The notes below the pieces were generated by a model. It was not told where the DNA came from. It did no database searches and saw nothing but the letters and a program-made list of their open reading frames with translations. From Ricinus communis (Eukaryota; Streptophyta; Magnoliopsida; Malpighiales; Euphorbiaceae), in NCBI RefSeq assembly GCF_019578655.1, contig NC_063261.1:22259626-22323625 (forward strand): a DNA stretch of 64,000 bases, in the 5' to 3' direction. Shown piece after piece: positions 45,501 through 57,850 of this stretch. The position numbers and the translations under genes are program-made. Position 1 is the stretch's first letter; every line of letters starts with the position of its first letter.

Positions 45501-48500
45501 CTATGATAATAAGAAAAATAAAAAAACAACATTGTTATTATGTTAATTATTTATTTGAGGAGGGTAATTTTATCTTATGATCATAAGCTTTTATAGACAT
45601 CTTAACCTTTTCTTTTTCTTTTTGGAGAATTTATAGACATCTTAATGCAAACTTAATATTTCTTGTCGCAGTTAAATATGATGTTTTTTTTTTAATTAGA
45701 AAATAAAAAGTAAGCATATGTCAAATTTTAAAATACTTTAAAAGTAAATATGGATTACTATTTTTCAAGAAGTATATCTAAAAGAACATCATATTCTTGG
45801 AAAACACTTTTGGTTATAATTTATCAATTGCACTTGTCTTGAACATAGGGGTGTCGTATTCTACTTGAAATCAAACTGAATTGTGTAGAATGCCAAGAGA
45901 AAAGAAAAAAAAAATGTTAGTAAATGTTTGGTTCGATTTTATAGTAAGTATCAAGAGAAGATTGGATAAGTAGTGTTTGCCAATCCTAAATGAAGGATTA
46001 AGATAAAATGTAGTTCTGAATAGCAATTTAGGATGAGAATAAGATCATGAACATATAATTGGTGAAGAAGATTCAAATTAATGAGGGATAAGGGGGAGGG
46101 GGGCTAAGTAGTCATGAGAATGGGACCATTAAGATCAGGATGAGATGTTGTTGAGGAAGGAATAATATAATTAGAAGTGTTAGATGTATGAAGTAAGAAA
46201 GGAATAGAGACAAGAATTAAAATAAGTAAAGAAAGGAAACATACCTAGGAGTTAGAACACCGCAGCCTGTAATGCCAAAGTGCTAAGTGACAAATTTATG
46301 CATATCGTGAATGCAACATCCTCGGGAATTGTAGGAAGTGGGTGGAAGAACTATGCTGCATCTTTACCTAAATTTTACACCTTACTATTACAACAACAAA
46401 CCAATTTAAACAGGAAAGTGGAACACAAAATATGAATCAGAAATATGTCTCAAATGAAAAATGAAGCAATTAATTAGCTGACGGATTTGTATTTTCATTT
46501 CTCAGAATTAGAAATATCTTGAATTCTACTCTTTTTTTTTTTTTGTTATGAAATTATCAATAAATAAATATTTATTTACTATTTTAATAGAAAAGAAAGT
46601 AAATATATATTTATCTTTCAAAGTCAGTGATATTGCAAAAAGTTTATAATATTTTTAATCTCTATTTATTAATATTTGTGAGAATTTATTATTTATATTC
46701 AGTGAAAATAAAAAAAATAACTTTCACTATAATTGCAACTGGTTAACCCCTAAGCAATCAAATAAAAGATAATGATTTTTTTAATTTTTTTTTTAAAAGA
46801 ATGATTTTCTATTATTCTATGATATAATAATATCATATTGGAAGCCTTCCTAAACTTCAATACCAATTAGCTTCAAAACTTTTGAATTCTTAAGAGAAAA
46901 GACAAGTCCTAAACTACAAAGTGTTCACTTAATTACTTTTCAAAAATCACAAACACTCCCAAGCTAGTGACTACCTTTTTAAGCTCCCTAATTTTGAAAA
47001 AGCTCAAGAAAAACCAGATAACTCAAAAAAAGGAGATGTAGTTGCCTAAGACAAGAGGCACATGACAATAGAAAATACAAGCTGCTGTTTACCTTTTTGC
47101 AAGCTCATGAGTTGTCTCTCCCAAATCTCAATTTGGTGGCTTTATTGTCTTCTAGTTTGTGTTCATATGTCCTTAAAAGCAGATATAAACTCTTGACACT
47201 ATTTGACTGATCACCTCTATCTACAGTCAACTAACTTCAGTATCTTTGTCAGTACTAATTGAAGATCATAACCCTCCAACCCAGATCAAGACAATGACAA
47301 CTTTGACTTTCACTTGCATCAATCTTCTCTCTTTACCCATCACAAAGTAATTAATTTGAACTATCCTTATGTTCTTTAGTGTGTATACCAACTAGCTAGT
47401 TTTGTTTAAAAAAGAAACAATAATAACAATAATACAAAGCTTGGATTATTCTTTCTGTCTTAATTTGTGTTGGAGTTATTATAGGTAATTAGTCTAGTAT
47501 TCCCATGATCACAAAGGCTATATGGCAATTAGATGCATGTACTATTCACAAATACAATTATCAGCACAAATTAAACTTCAAATGTCATTAACATATCCCA
47601 TCTAAAGCTTGGATTACTAAGTTGTCGTGATGGATTTGGACTTACTAGGTTATATTCTGCTATAGAACATGAAAAAGACAATACACTAAACCCTATAATA
47701 ACTAGTTGCTATTAGACTTAATAGTTTAGCATAGCTCTTTCATATAGTACAAAGATTAAAAGTAAAAAAAGAAAAGAAATTACATATATAATTAAATTAA
47801 TAATTCAATAATCGAGCGACTATCTCATAATAGAAAAGAAAAAAAGACCTTGATAGAGCAAAAATTTAAAAATTTTCTTTCCCTTTAAAAAGTTTAAATT
47901 AAGAACAACAGAAAAGAAAAAGATATAATTAGTAGTCATATATATTATAGCAAGTGCACACTTTACAGAAAAACACAAAGAAACCCTATCTGTAGGATCT
48001 ATATATAATCTTAGTAGATCAACTAGAAGAAAATAAAAAATGTAACACCAAGATTCATGTAAGATTACAATAATCAAGTAGTGAAACTAAATTACTTCTT
48101 GTCTGCTCGTCAACCTATACGTTGAACAGTGGCAGCTTTTGCGCATGTCTCTCTCTTTCTTTTGCACAAAAATCCGGGCACGATCAAATGCTAAACAAAT
48201 ATTAATATTTAATCTCTCTTCAGTAATCCCTAAAATCAAAGCAACAGATTGTAATAAACAAAGTGCTTATTCTGTAATCCTTTGATCACCGATTCATAAT
48301 AAATTACAAAAGATAAGTGCAACATGAATATAAAATTTGTTTTCAAAAGATGGTTTAGCCATGTATTCTATTATATATGCACACGAGTCTTGTCTTTTGA
48401 GTTCAGAAGCTCATAAGAAAGAAAGTTCAGAGACTTCTATTTTACATCAGATTAAGACAATCAACATTTTTGGAGGTGGGTGAGAGAGAGATAGATAGTA

Positions 48501-48502
48501 GC
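42558..48502. other. Long intergenic region between eIF3f and WOX5
   Basis: The eIF3f 3' UTR, then about 5.8 kb without a recognisable gene. At 43900-44050 there is degenerate GGTTTAGTTC / TTTTGGTTTAG repetition, probably an old repeat. Small open frames at 44706-45279 have no domain. The last ~1 kb must hold the WOX5 promoter, but I could not point to a specific cis element. Confidence 0.5.
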
Positions 48503-49185
48503 ATGGAAGCTGAGCGAATGTCAGGCTTTTGTATTACAAAAGCAAGAAATGTTCGTAATGGAAGTGTGGGTAATGGTAATGGTAATGGTAATAATTGTAC
48601 TAGTACTGGAACTAAGTGCGGGCGTTGGAATCCTACTTCTGAACAAGTTAAAGTCCTGACTGACTTGTTCAGGTCAGGACTCCGAACTCCGAGCACTGAT
48701 CAGATTCAGAAAATCTCCACGCAGCTTAGTTTTTATGGCAAGATTGAAAGCAAGAATGTCTTTTATTGGTTTCAGAACCATAAAGCTAGAGAAAGACAGA
48801 AGCGGCGAAGAGTTTCTACAGATGAAAAAGAGCACATCATTCGTGGAGATGACAATCTTTCATCTTCTGGCAGATGTAAGCTCCATTTTCTTTCAACCTC
48901 TGAATTTTTTTCCTGTTCTTTTCAATGTTCATAGTGATTGAATCTTTTCATATTCAACTTTCTTTTTTCTTTTCTGTAGATTTTTCTGAGATAAATCAGG
49001 TAACTGAGCAAGAACGAGTGATCGAAACACTTCAACTATTCCCATTAAACTCATTCAATGAAGGAGAAACCGACAAGTGTAGATATCAAGGAAATGAATG
49101 CAAGGAACCCACATCTTTTTCCTACTCATTTGGTACAGAAATGGATCATCATCCTCCATTGGATCTGCGATTAAGCTTCCTGTAA
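48503..49185 (+). CDS. WOX5: WUSCHEL-related homeobox protein, WOX5/WOX7 type
   Basis: Exons 48503..48875 and 48980..49185; 192 residues. The open frame begins at a TTG (48470), so the first ATG (48503) was used. The WOX homeodomain lies at ~residues 38-104 ([18 protein letters not shown] ... [16 protein letters not shown]), the DNA-binding fold with the extra loop residues of WOX proteins. The second exon carries the WUS box (TLQLFPL) and the C-terminal EAR-like repressor end LDLRLSFL, the signature of the WUS/WOX5 clade. The spacing to the C-terminus, including [10 protein letters not shown], matches Arabidopsis WOX5, which keeps root quiescent-centre stem cells undifferentiated. A short GN repeat (GGTAAT x4) precedes the homeodomain. 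RPN8 follows 3.5 kb downstream on the same strand, as in Arabidopsis. Confidence 0.95.
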
Positions 49186-51361
49186 CATGTCTTCGAATCC
49201 GTGAAATATAACATATATAAATATATATTGGTTGTAGTGACGATTCGAAGAGTTAACATTTAGGGTTAGCATGCATGAAGGTTACAAAATTTCAACGAGT
49301 TCAGAAATGGTGTGATAGTTGGCTGTTTTTTATTTTTTTAAAAACATAAGAAATGCTTCAACATTCTCCTCTACGTGCTCATAAAAACATTGTTTTATTT
49401 CTCTGTGTTTACTCTGTTGGATTTAATTTGTTGTTGCTTTATGAGTACTTGGAAATTGGTATTCACTTCCTCTCATGAGAAATGTCTTTCTTGAAATGCA
49501 TAAAAATTGAAGACATGCTTATATTATTAATATTATTATTAGGCTCAATGGTTATTTGATGCCTAGGGTCTGCTTCCATCTTTGAAATCCATGTACCGAT
49601 CCCTTCATCAGTCTCCTTAGTCAAGAAACAAAATGATAATGTTTGAATGATGCGATATTTTAATAAAAAAATAGTAATTAGAAATTTCAATAGCTTAATA
49701 GCTTTACAAAAGTATTTTTTAATTTACGTGAGGTTCAATGAGTTCTAGACTATACAATAGGAATAATTATTCATTACATTTGTCGTAAAAGTGAAAATTC
49801 ATTTAGTATATAAAAAGAGGTCTTGAAAAACAAACATTTTTACCATATAAATTAAGTTTTGGATGCAAAAAAAAATTGATTTTTAATATATATTTCCATC
49901 CGACGATAAGTAATAACTATAAAACATTAATTACCCTTTTCGACAGCAAAATTCTTTTCTTTAAAAAATATTTTAGAAAAAGAAATTAGCTAATTGTCAC
50001 ATACAATAAGCTTAAATCCTAACTTCTCTGTTAGAGACATTAAAACTATTTTTTAAAATATTCTCTAATGCTTTAAACTTTTGAGTTAAATAATTTTTTT
50101 AATTTTACATTCCTCAATCCCTCGATCTTGATAAAAGATTAATAGAATACAACATACTTAATGGTTGCATGCCTAACGGTAGAAATAATCCTTCTGTTAT
50201 TTAATATCCTTGTCTTTATCTTTTAATAAACATGCATGTTTACTTCCTATCTTTTCGAAATGAAAACTTAATTATATAGTATCTTTGTAGCATGATCATC
50301 TTTCTTCTGTGTATAAAGCATTAATTGATTAAAATATATGGTTTATCTCTTTTCTTTAGCATGAAGAGAACAGAAAGTTCAAGATTGGTGGCTAAAAAGT
50401 GAAAAGTTGAGTTGCAGAATTATGTTTGAACCGTTCTTCCTTATCACATGACATGGCTATAAGATTATGTTTATTTTTCCGCTGAAAAATTAACTTGCAT
50501 ATAATTGCAGAACAATCAGCAATTCTTCTTTTTCCGCTAAGGATATTGATTTTCTTCAAAAGAAAGAGATCTCCCTTCTCCAGGCAAGAGGGTCTCTATA
50601 AAATTCTCCACTCTTTTGAGAACTTTCTGTCAGACTGTTGCAGAAAAATCCCATTTGGAAAACACAAGTTGAATTTTTTCAACATTCCTGTGACAAAAGG
50701 AAGGGACAATCAGAAGAAGGAAGGGACAATCAGAAGAAGGAAGGGAGAGCCATGTAGCCACTCTCTCTCTCTTTCTCTTGTGCTTGACTTCCCTTTCAAA
50801 GAAAGCCATGTGATAAAATAAAACTATATGTCTAGGAATATACTGACTTCCCCAAACTAATTTATGCCACCCCACCTTCTCACTGCGAAGACCTCCAAGC
50901 ACTAGCAATGGAGAATTTCATATTGTTAGCAATCAGCCAGTAGCCCAAAGTGAAGACTTTTCCATCAGAAGCTCCCCAAATGTATTTAGTGAGCAGCTTG
51001 GTTCCAAATCTGAAGAGAATCAGTACCAAGCTCCCTGTTCTTTTTTGACTCTTACATATTTCAGGCCATGCTACTTTCTTCTGTAAATTGTCACTTTCAC
51101 ACCCAATCTCAAATTCATAATCAGTTATTTTTATTGTTCTAGGAATTTACTTGGTACTCTTAGATTTGGATTTTATAGTGGATTTGCATAAATTGATCAT
51201 TTATGTATGTTTATGGTGGCTTTTCAATATATTTGTATCTATTTTTTCTTTGCCTCGGATGATGAATTTTCTAATATGCTTTTAATTTATTTTAGTGTAT
51301 GCACATAATATGTTTAAGGGATTGTTTATTTAATTTAAGAGAAATATCAAATTTACAAATA
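49186..51361. other. Intergenic region downstream of WOX5
   Basis: WOX5 3' UTR and AT-rich DNA. A 20 bp unit (GGAAGGGACAATCAGAAGAA) is repeated twice at 50699-50738, with a third partial copy. A (CT)-rich run lies at 50761-50779. No gene recognised. Confidence 0.5.
50699..50746. repeat. 20 bp tandem repeat
   Basis: GGAAGGGACAATCAGAAGAA at 50699-50718 and 50719-50738, perfect, then GGAAGGGA. Minor local duplication. Confidence 0.9.
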
Positions 51362-52041
51362 ACTAGTTATTTATTTGTGCGTTATATGACCATTATTATT
51401 TCAATTATAAAATCAAGTTAATAGATATAATTTAATAAAAAATTTAATATTTAATATTAATTTATAATATTTTTAGAAAATAATAACAAACTAACTATTT
51501 GCAAATATTTTTTTTTAATTTTCTAAAATTTTAAAATTTTATTACTACAATAATAAAAAATCACTTTAAAAATGTTTATTAACTAATTTTAGTATTATAC
51601 AAATTAATACTATCAAAATAATTAATATAACTAGTTTTTAGAATTAAAAATCTATTATATTATTAAACAATTAATTTATTTAAATATAATATCAAAAATA
51701 TTAATTAAGATATTATTTTTAAAATTAGAATTGTTATCTAATTAGAAAACTAATTTATCATTTAATATAATATTAAAATATAATTAATATGCTATTTTTT
51801 AGATAGAATTAGTATTATTATCCTGATTAGAAAATTATTTATTACTTAATAATATTAAAATATAATTAATATACTATTTCTTAGAATTAGAGTCAATATT
51901 TAATTAGGAATATTTTTAAATCAATAAATTAATAAAAAAATAATAAAATTACACATAAATTTAAATTTTATATGTTAAAAATAAATACACATAAAAAAAT
52001 TTATGTGTAAAAAATTAAATACACATGTCAAAAATCTCAGA
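51362..52041 (-). mobile_element. Helitron-like non-autonomous element, copy 2
   Basis: Minus-strand relative of 14811-15451. Its 3' end on the minus strand is ATAACGCAC...ATAACTAGT, next to T, and its 5' end is near TCTGAGATTTTTGAC. Shared AT-rich interior includes ACACATAAATTT and long TAATATTAAAATATAATTAATAT-type stretches. No ORF. Ends less certain than in copy 1. Confidence 0.35.
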
Positions 52042-52677
52042 TATACTATATTGTTTAATATCTTTATTTCAAAACAAGTGCATAAGATATTTTAGCAGAT
52101 GACAAATCATGGAAATTCATTAAATGTCAAATATTAAACAAATTTATCCCAAATACAACTTAAATACCTTTTTAAAAAATATCAAATTTTTAAAGCCATA
52201 TACCATTTGCAATAAAGATGCCAAGAATATACCGTATGTTCTTTTAAAAAAAATTATATCATTGTATTTTTTCAAGAAACAAAAAATTATATATTTAAAA
52301 AAGTATTGACACTGTAAAAGATATTTAATTAGAATTTTCTGAGATATAAATTTCCTAAAAAATGAAAAAGAAAAGTTTGAAGATTCATAAGTAGGTCCGA
52401 GTTGAATTAGAACCCATACAGATAATAATGTCATATAGGGCCCGTTCATAGTTAGGCCTGTTTTGCAAATGGCCCAATATGGAGGACTTGAACAAAGCTG
52501 CAATCACAGAACAAAAGCAAGTAAAACCCCATTGTAATAGACCGAGATTTCCTGGAGAAGAAGCAACAAGATTTTGAAAACAATAAATACCCAATAGGCA
52601 AAACCAAAACCCCAGATCAATAATTGGAAAAATAAATAAATAGTAGAATCAGCAAGCAAATCAAGAAATACTGAACA
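52042..52677 (+). promoter_or_regulatory. Promoter region of RPN8
   Basis: AT-rich until ~52400, then a GC-richer 250 bp leader. GGCCCA (site II type) at 52471-52476 lies about 200 bp before the ATG. The exact transcription start is not visible. Confidence 0.5.
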
Positions 52678-55600
52678 ATGGATGTGATAAAGACACAGCA
52701 AATATCGGCAAGACCAATAGAGAAGGTGATAGTACATCCGCTTGTTCTCCTAAGTATCGTTGATAACTACACTAGAGTTGCTAAGGATACTCGCAAACGC
52801 GTGGTTGGTGTCTTGCTTGGATCTTCTTTTAAAGGCACTGTTGATGTTACCAATAGCTATGCAGGTCCGATTCCTTAGATCTCTTTTGGTTTTTACTCCA
52901 AATGTTACCTTTGAATGCTTTATTCGTTAGGGTTTTAACTTTCTAGTAGCGGGTTTTATTGAGTATAGATTGTTCTATGTAAATAAACGAATTGGGTTTT
53001 AGTTTTATACTTTGTGTTACAGATTTTTTATTTTGAATTTTTTGTGTTTTTTCAAATTAAATTTCTACCTAAGGCTGGAGACTCAACAACTTGCTTTTTG
53101 TGATTTTAGTTGTTTTATTGATTTGTGTGGATATGGGGCAGTCTTCCAATTCTAATAAACGGGTCTTCAGCGTGGCATCCTAGAATTTGGATTGTATATA
53201 TGGAAAAGTTAGATATTTTGTAATTAGATAGTGCTATATGGATGTATTCAAGAAAGGGACATAAGAGAATGAACAATTTCTCCTGACACTATATTGAGTT
53301 TGATGTATGAAAGAGTAAAAGAATGTTTTTCTTCTTGTGGTATTTTAGAAGGTTTGTTTCTAAATGCCGCTTATTTTGTCTACTTGGAGCTTTTGGAGCT
53401 AGATCCGCTTTTTAGAGGTCTTTATGGCTCCAGAGGGAATTTAAATTGTGGATGAATACATTGATGAAGCTGCAGACATTGACAATGGAAGCGGCATTTA
53501 GGGAGGGTGTATATGATATGGATGTAGCTTTGGATAGAGAACCCGAACTAAGAGATAAAGATTCTGGCCATAGTATGAAAACTAAGGTTTATATTACCTT
53601 GGGCATTTCTGTCTTCATAGATTGCTGTCATTGTTCTTGTTGTTGCATGGACTGGCTGTTAAATATACAGTATGCTTAATGATATTGAATATTGCCTTGC
53701 ATGCGAGGGGCAACGACTTTCTATATGTGGAATGTGGTGGTAGATATTGACCATCATGGTAATGCTGTTCAAACTAGGACTCAATCTAGGATACGAACTG
53801 TGATATGCTGTTTGCAGTCCCATTGGTTCTGATGTACAAGTGAATATATTGGTGCTCGTATGTTTAGATCACTCGAGCACTGATGGCATGGTTCGGAAAT
53901 GAAACATGACATGTTATTTATGCTTAACTACTTTTTAGTGGTCCTCAGGCTGCAGCTATAATCATTTCTTTAGCTTTTGTTCTTACTTTTAGAGTTTCTT
54001 ATACTTCTTGTCTATATTCTTTGAATGATGGCTCATGCTATTTTGGAATTCCAATTTCTCAGTTCCATTTGAAGAAGATGACAAGGATCCAAGCATCTGG
54101 TTTCTTGACCATAACTATCATGAATCCATGTTTTCCATGTTCAAAAGAATAAATGGTATTGCCTGGGGTTCTATTGCTGATAATCTCTTTCTTTCTCTGG
54201 AGATTTTGACACTATCAGATTAACAAGTTTACCTTTTCAGCCAAGGAGCATGTTGTGGGTTGGTATAGCACGGGTCCAAAACTGAGGGAAAATGACCTGG
54301 ATATTCATGGATTGTTTAACGAGTAAGATGACTACCTGTAATTCATTGAGTTCTTTGTTCAGTTTGACTTGGAGTATCTTCCTCTTGACAAAATGCATCT
54401 TAACCTTCTTAATCTTTTGAGGTCTGTGTTAGTAATTTTCTTATGCCTAATCTGTTCTATTTGCAACTGCAGCTATGTACCAAATCCTGTCTTAGTCATA
54501 ATTGATGTCCAACCAGTAGAGTTGGGAATACCCACAAAAGCTTACTGTGCCGTTGAAGAGGTAAAAGAGGTAAGGACACCAGCTTTCAAACTATATCGAA
54601 GTGTAATTAGTATGCTGTGTCGTTTGAGTTGCTTAAATATAGAACTTGAGGCAGTTGAATTTGTTGCTAGTCTTTCCTAATGATGCTGCTGCTTACATGT
54701 ATCTTGGAGGTTTACTGATGGTTGAGTATGCTTACAGAATGCCACTCAGAAAAGCCAGAAGGTGTTTGTGCACGTGCCATCAGAAATTGCTGCTCATGAA
54801 GTTGAGGAAATTGGTATGCCATTTGAAAACAGCATTTCCTTGTTTGAAAAGGATTCTGATACTTGTATACTCTAAATAGGATTCTGATACTTGTATGAAA
54901 GGTTTTCTTTTTTCTTTCTTATTGGATCAACCTGATCTTCTCTGTCTGATTTTGGTTGTCTGCCCACTTTAATAGGTGTGGAACACTTGCTCAGGGATGT
55001 GAAAGACACCACTATTAGCACCCTTGCTACAGAGGTCTTGCTTCTGGACATTCTCAGTTTCATCTCCTCGTTTTTACTTACATTATGTTAGTACAGAAGA
55101 AGGAAACTAATTAATTTTCTTGGTGTAGGTGACTGGGAAACTTACTGCTTTAAAAGGGTTGGATGCTCGACTTCGAGAAATACGCAGTTATCTCGACCTT
55201 GTCATTGATGAAAAGCTCCCATTGAACCATGAGATTTTGTACCATTTACAGGTTTTGCTACGATTCTTCCAAATAATTTCTGTTCCTTTTGTGTTTGTGT
55301 GAACCAACATGACCTTGTATATATGCATTATGGTATCAGTTAAAACTCTAGAAGAAGGAAGAAAACGGTTTTCTCTTTTCCTGTCTGTTTTGTGGATTCA
55401 GAGGGAATTAATTATGATCTAGAACCCGTCTTTTTGAAAATCTTTTCTTCTTAGTTCTTATAACCTACATGTTATACATATCTGGAGGATTTCATTATAG
55501 ATTACTGTAATTTCATTGCACTTTAATTTCTTGCCTGCATTTGTAGGATGTGTTTAATCTACTTCCAAACCTCAACGTAGCTGATTTGGTCAAGGCTTTT

Positions 55601-56487
55601 TCAGGTAAAGAAATGAATAATGCCTAAAAGGAAAAGCTTCCCTTCTTTTCTTTTCTTTTTTCTTTTAATAGGTTTAAAAGAATTTAAAAAAAAAAAACGT
55701 TTCTTTGTTATTTGGTGGACTGTCTAAATATTTCTGTACATGCAGTGAAAACAAATGACATGATGTTGGTTACCTATCTTTCTTCCCTTATCCGAAGTGT
55801 TATCGCTCTCCACAACTTGATTAACAATAAGGTCAGGAGATTTTTGTTATATTCTTTAGAAAGTATGTTTATCGAAGTTCCATCAAGCTTTTAAAGCATA
55901 TATATCTTGACCCATTAACATGTAATGCTCTAAAAATTGCTATCAGAAGTTGCTACATGTATGTTTATCAGAAGTTGAAGCTGCGTAATTTTCTCATTTT
56001 CTTTTGATGTCATGATTGTGCAACTCCACATGAACAATAATGGTTTAGTGGAAATGATGATCTCCAGAATTCTGTAACTTAAGGCAAACCCAGATCATAT
56101 TTTGGATAATTTCATGATGCATCTCAATTGTATCCTGATTTTGTGGAAATCTTTAATAGTCAATCGGGCTCCTCTGCCAGCTGCTTTTATCTCCTTTCTC
56201 TCAATTCTTCAGTGTATATTATAAATCCACAAAGCTCTATGCTGTAGTTCCCATCTCAAAGCACTTATTCTTGACTTTGGAAAAGCCTCTCTTCCAACCA
56301 AATACCATTCTCATGGTTACCAATTTACCAATCATAACCATCATGATTCTGATATCCTGCCAAACTTCTCATCATCTTCTTGTTATACTGATATTATTTT
56401 GGAATCTGGTTTCAGTTGCTGAACAAAGAACATGAAAAAGCAGAAGACTCAAAGCCAGTTGCTGTACCTGCTGCTGCTGGTAGCTAG
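52678..56487 (+). CDS. RPN8: 26S proteasome regulatory subunit RPN8 (MPN domain)
   Basis: Ten exons: 52678..52864, 54063..54155, 54241..54322, 54473..54569, 54738..54813, 54976..55034, 55129..55251, 55547..55604, 55746..55831, 56416..56487; 933 bp, 310 residues, the plant RPN8 length. All introns are GT-AG with matching phases. The MPN domain covers ~residues 15-150 ([58 protein letters not shown]). The catalytic HxH of JAMM enzymes is absent, as expected, since RPN8 is the inactive partner of RPN11 in the proteasome lid. The C-terminal helix bundle part ends in [23 protein letters not shown]. The first intron is ~1.2 kb. The RPN11-RPN8 pair removes ubiquitin from substrates in nucleus and cytosol. 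Downstream neighbour of WOX5, as in Arabidopsis. Confidence 0.97.
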
Positions 56488-57244
56488 ACATGGGAATTTT
56501 ATTAGCCTGGATTTCTTTGGTGATCGTATGTCCTCTGGAGATCTGACAGTGGAGGCTGTTTCCCTCTACTGTACTCCCAGCTTTGGAGAATCTTGTGGTT
56601 TTTTTATAAGAGACAGGAAGAGTTGGTTAGAGATTTAGTGCAAGACATCCTCGTATATGTGTTTCTTTCATTTACTATAATATTTGTCCTTAATTAACAC
56701 TTGCAAGCTGATGGAAAATGTATGCTAATTCTTTGGCACCAGAACATAGTATGATTTGCCCTTTTTCAAATGATTTATAAATTTTTTCTCCAGCTTAAGA
56801 TTATGAACAATTTAATTTTAATATTTTGGCAGGCAGATTGACCTCAAACTAGTGAAAGTTTCTATCATCCTTCACTGGCGAGTGTCTTTCCGAACATCAG
56901 GAGAAAATAGAGTCAAATACTGATTGAAACTGAAATTGTATTCTTACGCTAGCATTCTGCTCATGGTGAGAAATTGCCAAGACAAAATTAATGATAAAAC
57001 TTCGCTTTTGGTTTATATCAGTATTCACAATCCACCATGCTACTGTATTACAGAAAGATCTCAAACATCAAAAGCCTAAATGGCATAAAAAAATCACGAA
57101 CAATTTATGCTATATCTTTTTTCATTGATGAAGTACATTTTTTAGAAATTACAACAAGGTTTATAATTGTACAGGCAAAGCAGGTATACCTTTAGTCTTC
57201 TGCCTTCTGTAAGAGTTGAATGCATTGATTTCAATCTACCTTCT
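56488..57244. other. Convergent 3' ends of RPN8 and the FAS1 gene
   Basis: The two genes face each other; their 3' UTRs must share this 757 bp. No separate gene recognised. Confidence 0.5.
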
Positions 57245-57850
57245 TCAGTCTTCAGTATAATCAGGCTGAACTGACTGCTCAAACTCAGCATCCATAATTA
57301 CTCCATCCATGACATGTACAATGACCTCCCTTCTCCTAACATCTACTCTTTCTGATCGAATTCTATTAACTATCAGCATCCCATCCGCATCCTTTGAAAC
57401 ATACAATGGAAACCCAGATAATGAATCATAGAAGAGCTCTTTATTTGAGTATACCGCGGCAGATAAGAGAGTTCGAGGAATAGCTGAGAAGCCCAATATT
57501 CGAGAAACCACTGCATATGTATCATTCCTCTTCTCTGCAAGCAAACTATCATTCGCCCGTAGCCTCAAATCACGCTCGAAAGCTTTCTCCGAAGGGACAA
57601 AAACTGTGAAAGCAAGATCTTCAGGCAACATTTCAATCATCAAGTCACCAAACTTCCCTATCCCTTCATCCTTGGAAATCTTCCTGCTTTTAAAGGTCCT
57701 ATAAGGCCTAATTACTTTATTTCCTACTGTTACCTCAGGGAGTCTAAGAACCGATATCATGATAACCAGAAAGCAACAAACAGAAACGACCACACCTACA
57801 AAAGCAATTGGATTTTTCCATAAGCATCCACTCCCCATTTTCTTCGACAA
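57245..57850 (-). CDS. Small membrane-anchored FAS1 (fasciclin) domain protein
   Basis: Single coding exon, 201 residues, with an ATG start. A basic N-terminus precedes one membrane segment (IAFVGVVVSVCCFLVIMISVL, ~residues 16-36), so it is probably a type II membrane protein rather than a cleaved secreted one. A single FAS1 domain fills ~residues 60-195: the H1 motif region DLAFTVFVPSEKAF, a central YVSKDADG, and the late VIVHVMDGVIM. FAS1 domains mediate cell adhesion or cell-wall contacts. Unlike classical FLA arabinogalactan proteins it has no Pro/Ala-rich AGP stretch and no GPI-anchor tail. A probable leader intron lies upstream (minus-strand donor CTGCAG|GTAAAT near 58504, acceptor TCTTCAG near 58204). 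The function is not known to me. Confidence 0.85.
   Translation of the reverse strand: MSKKMGSGCLWKNPIAFVGVVVSVCCFLVIMISVLRLPEVTVGNKVIRPYRTFKSRKISKDEGIGKFGDLMIEMLPEDLAFTVFVPSEKAFERDLRLRANDSLLAEKRNDTYAVVSRILGFSAIPRTLLSAAVYSNKELFYDSLSGFPLYVSKDADGMLIVNRIRSERVDVRRREVIVHVMDGVIMDAEFEQSVQPDYTED

Noticed and set aside
48470..48502. Eleven extra N-terminal codons for WOX5
   Set aside because: They begin with TTG; the first in-frame ATG is at 48503.
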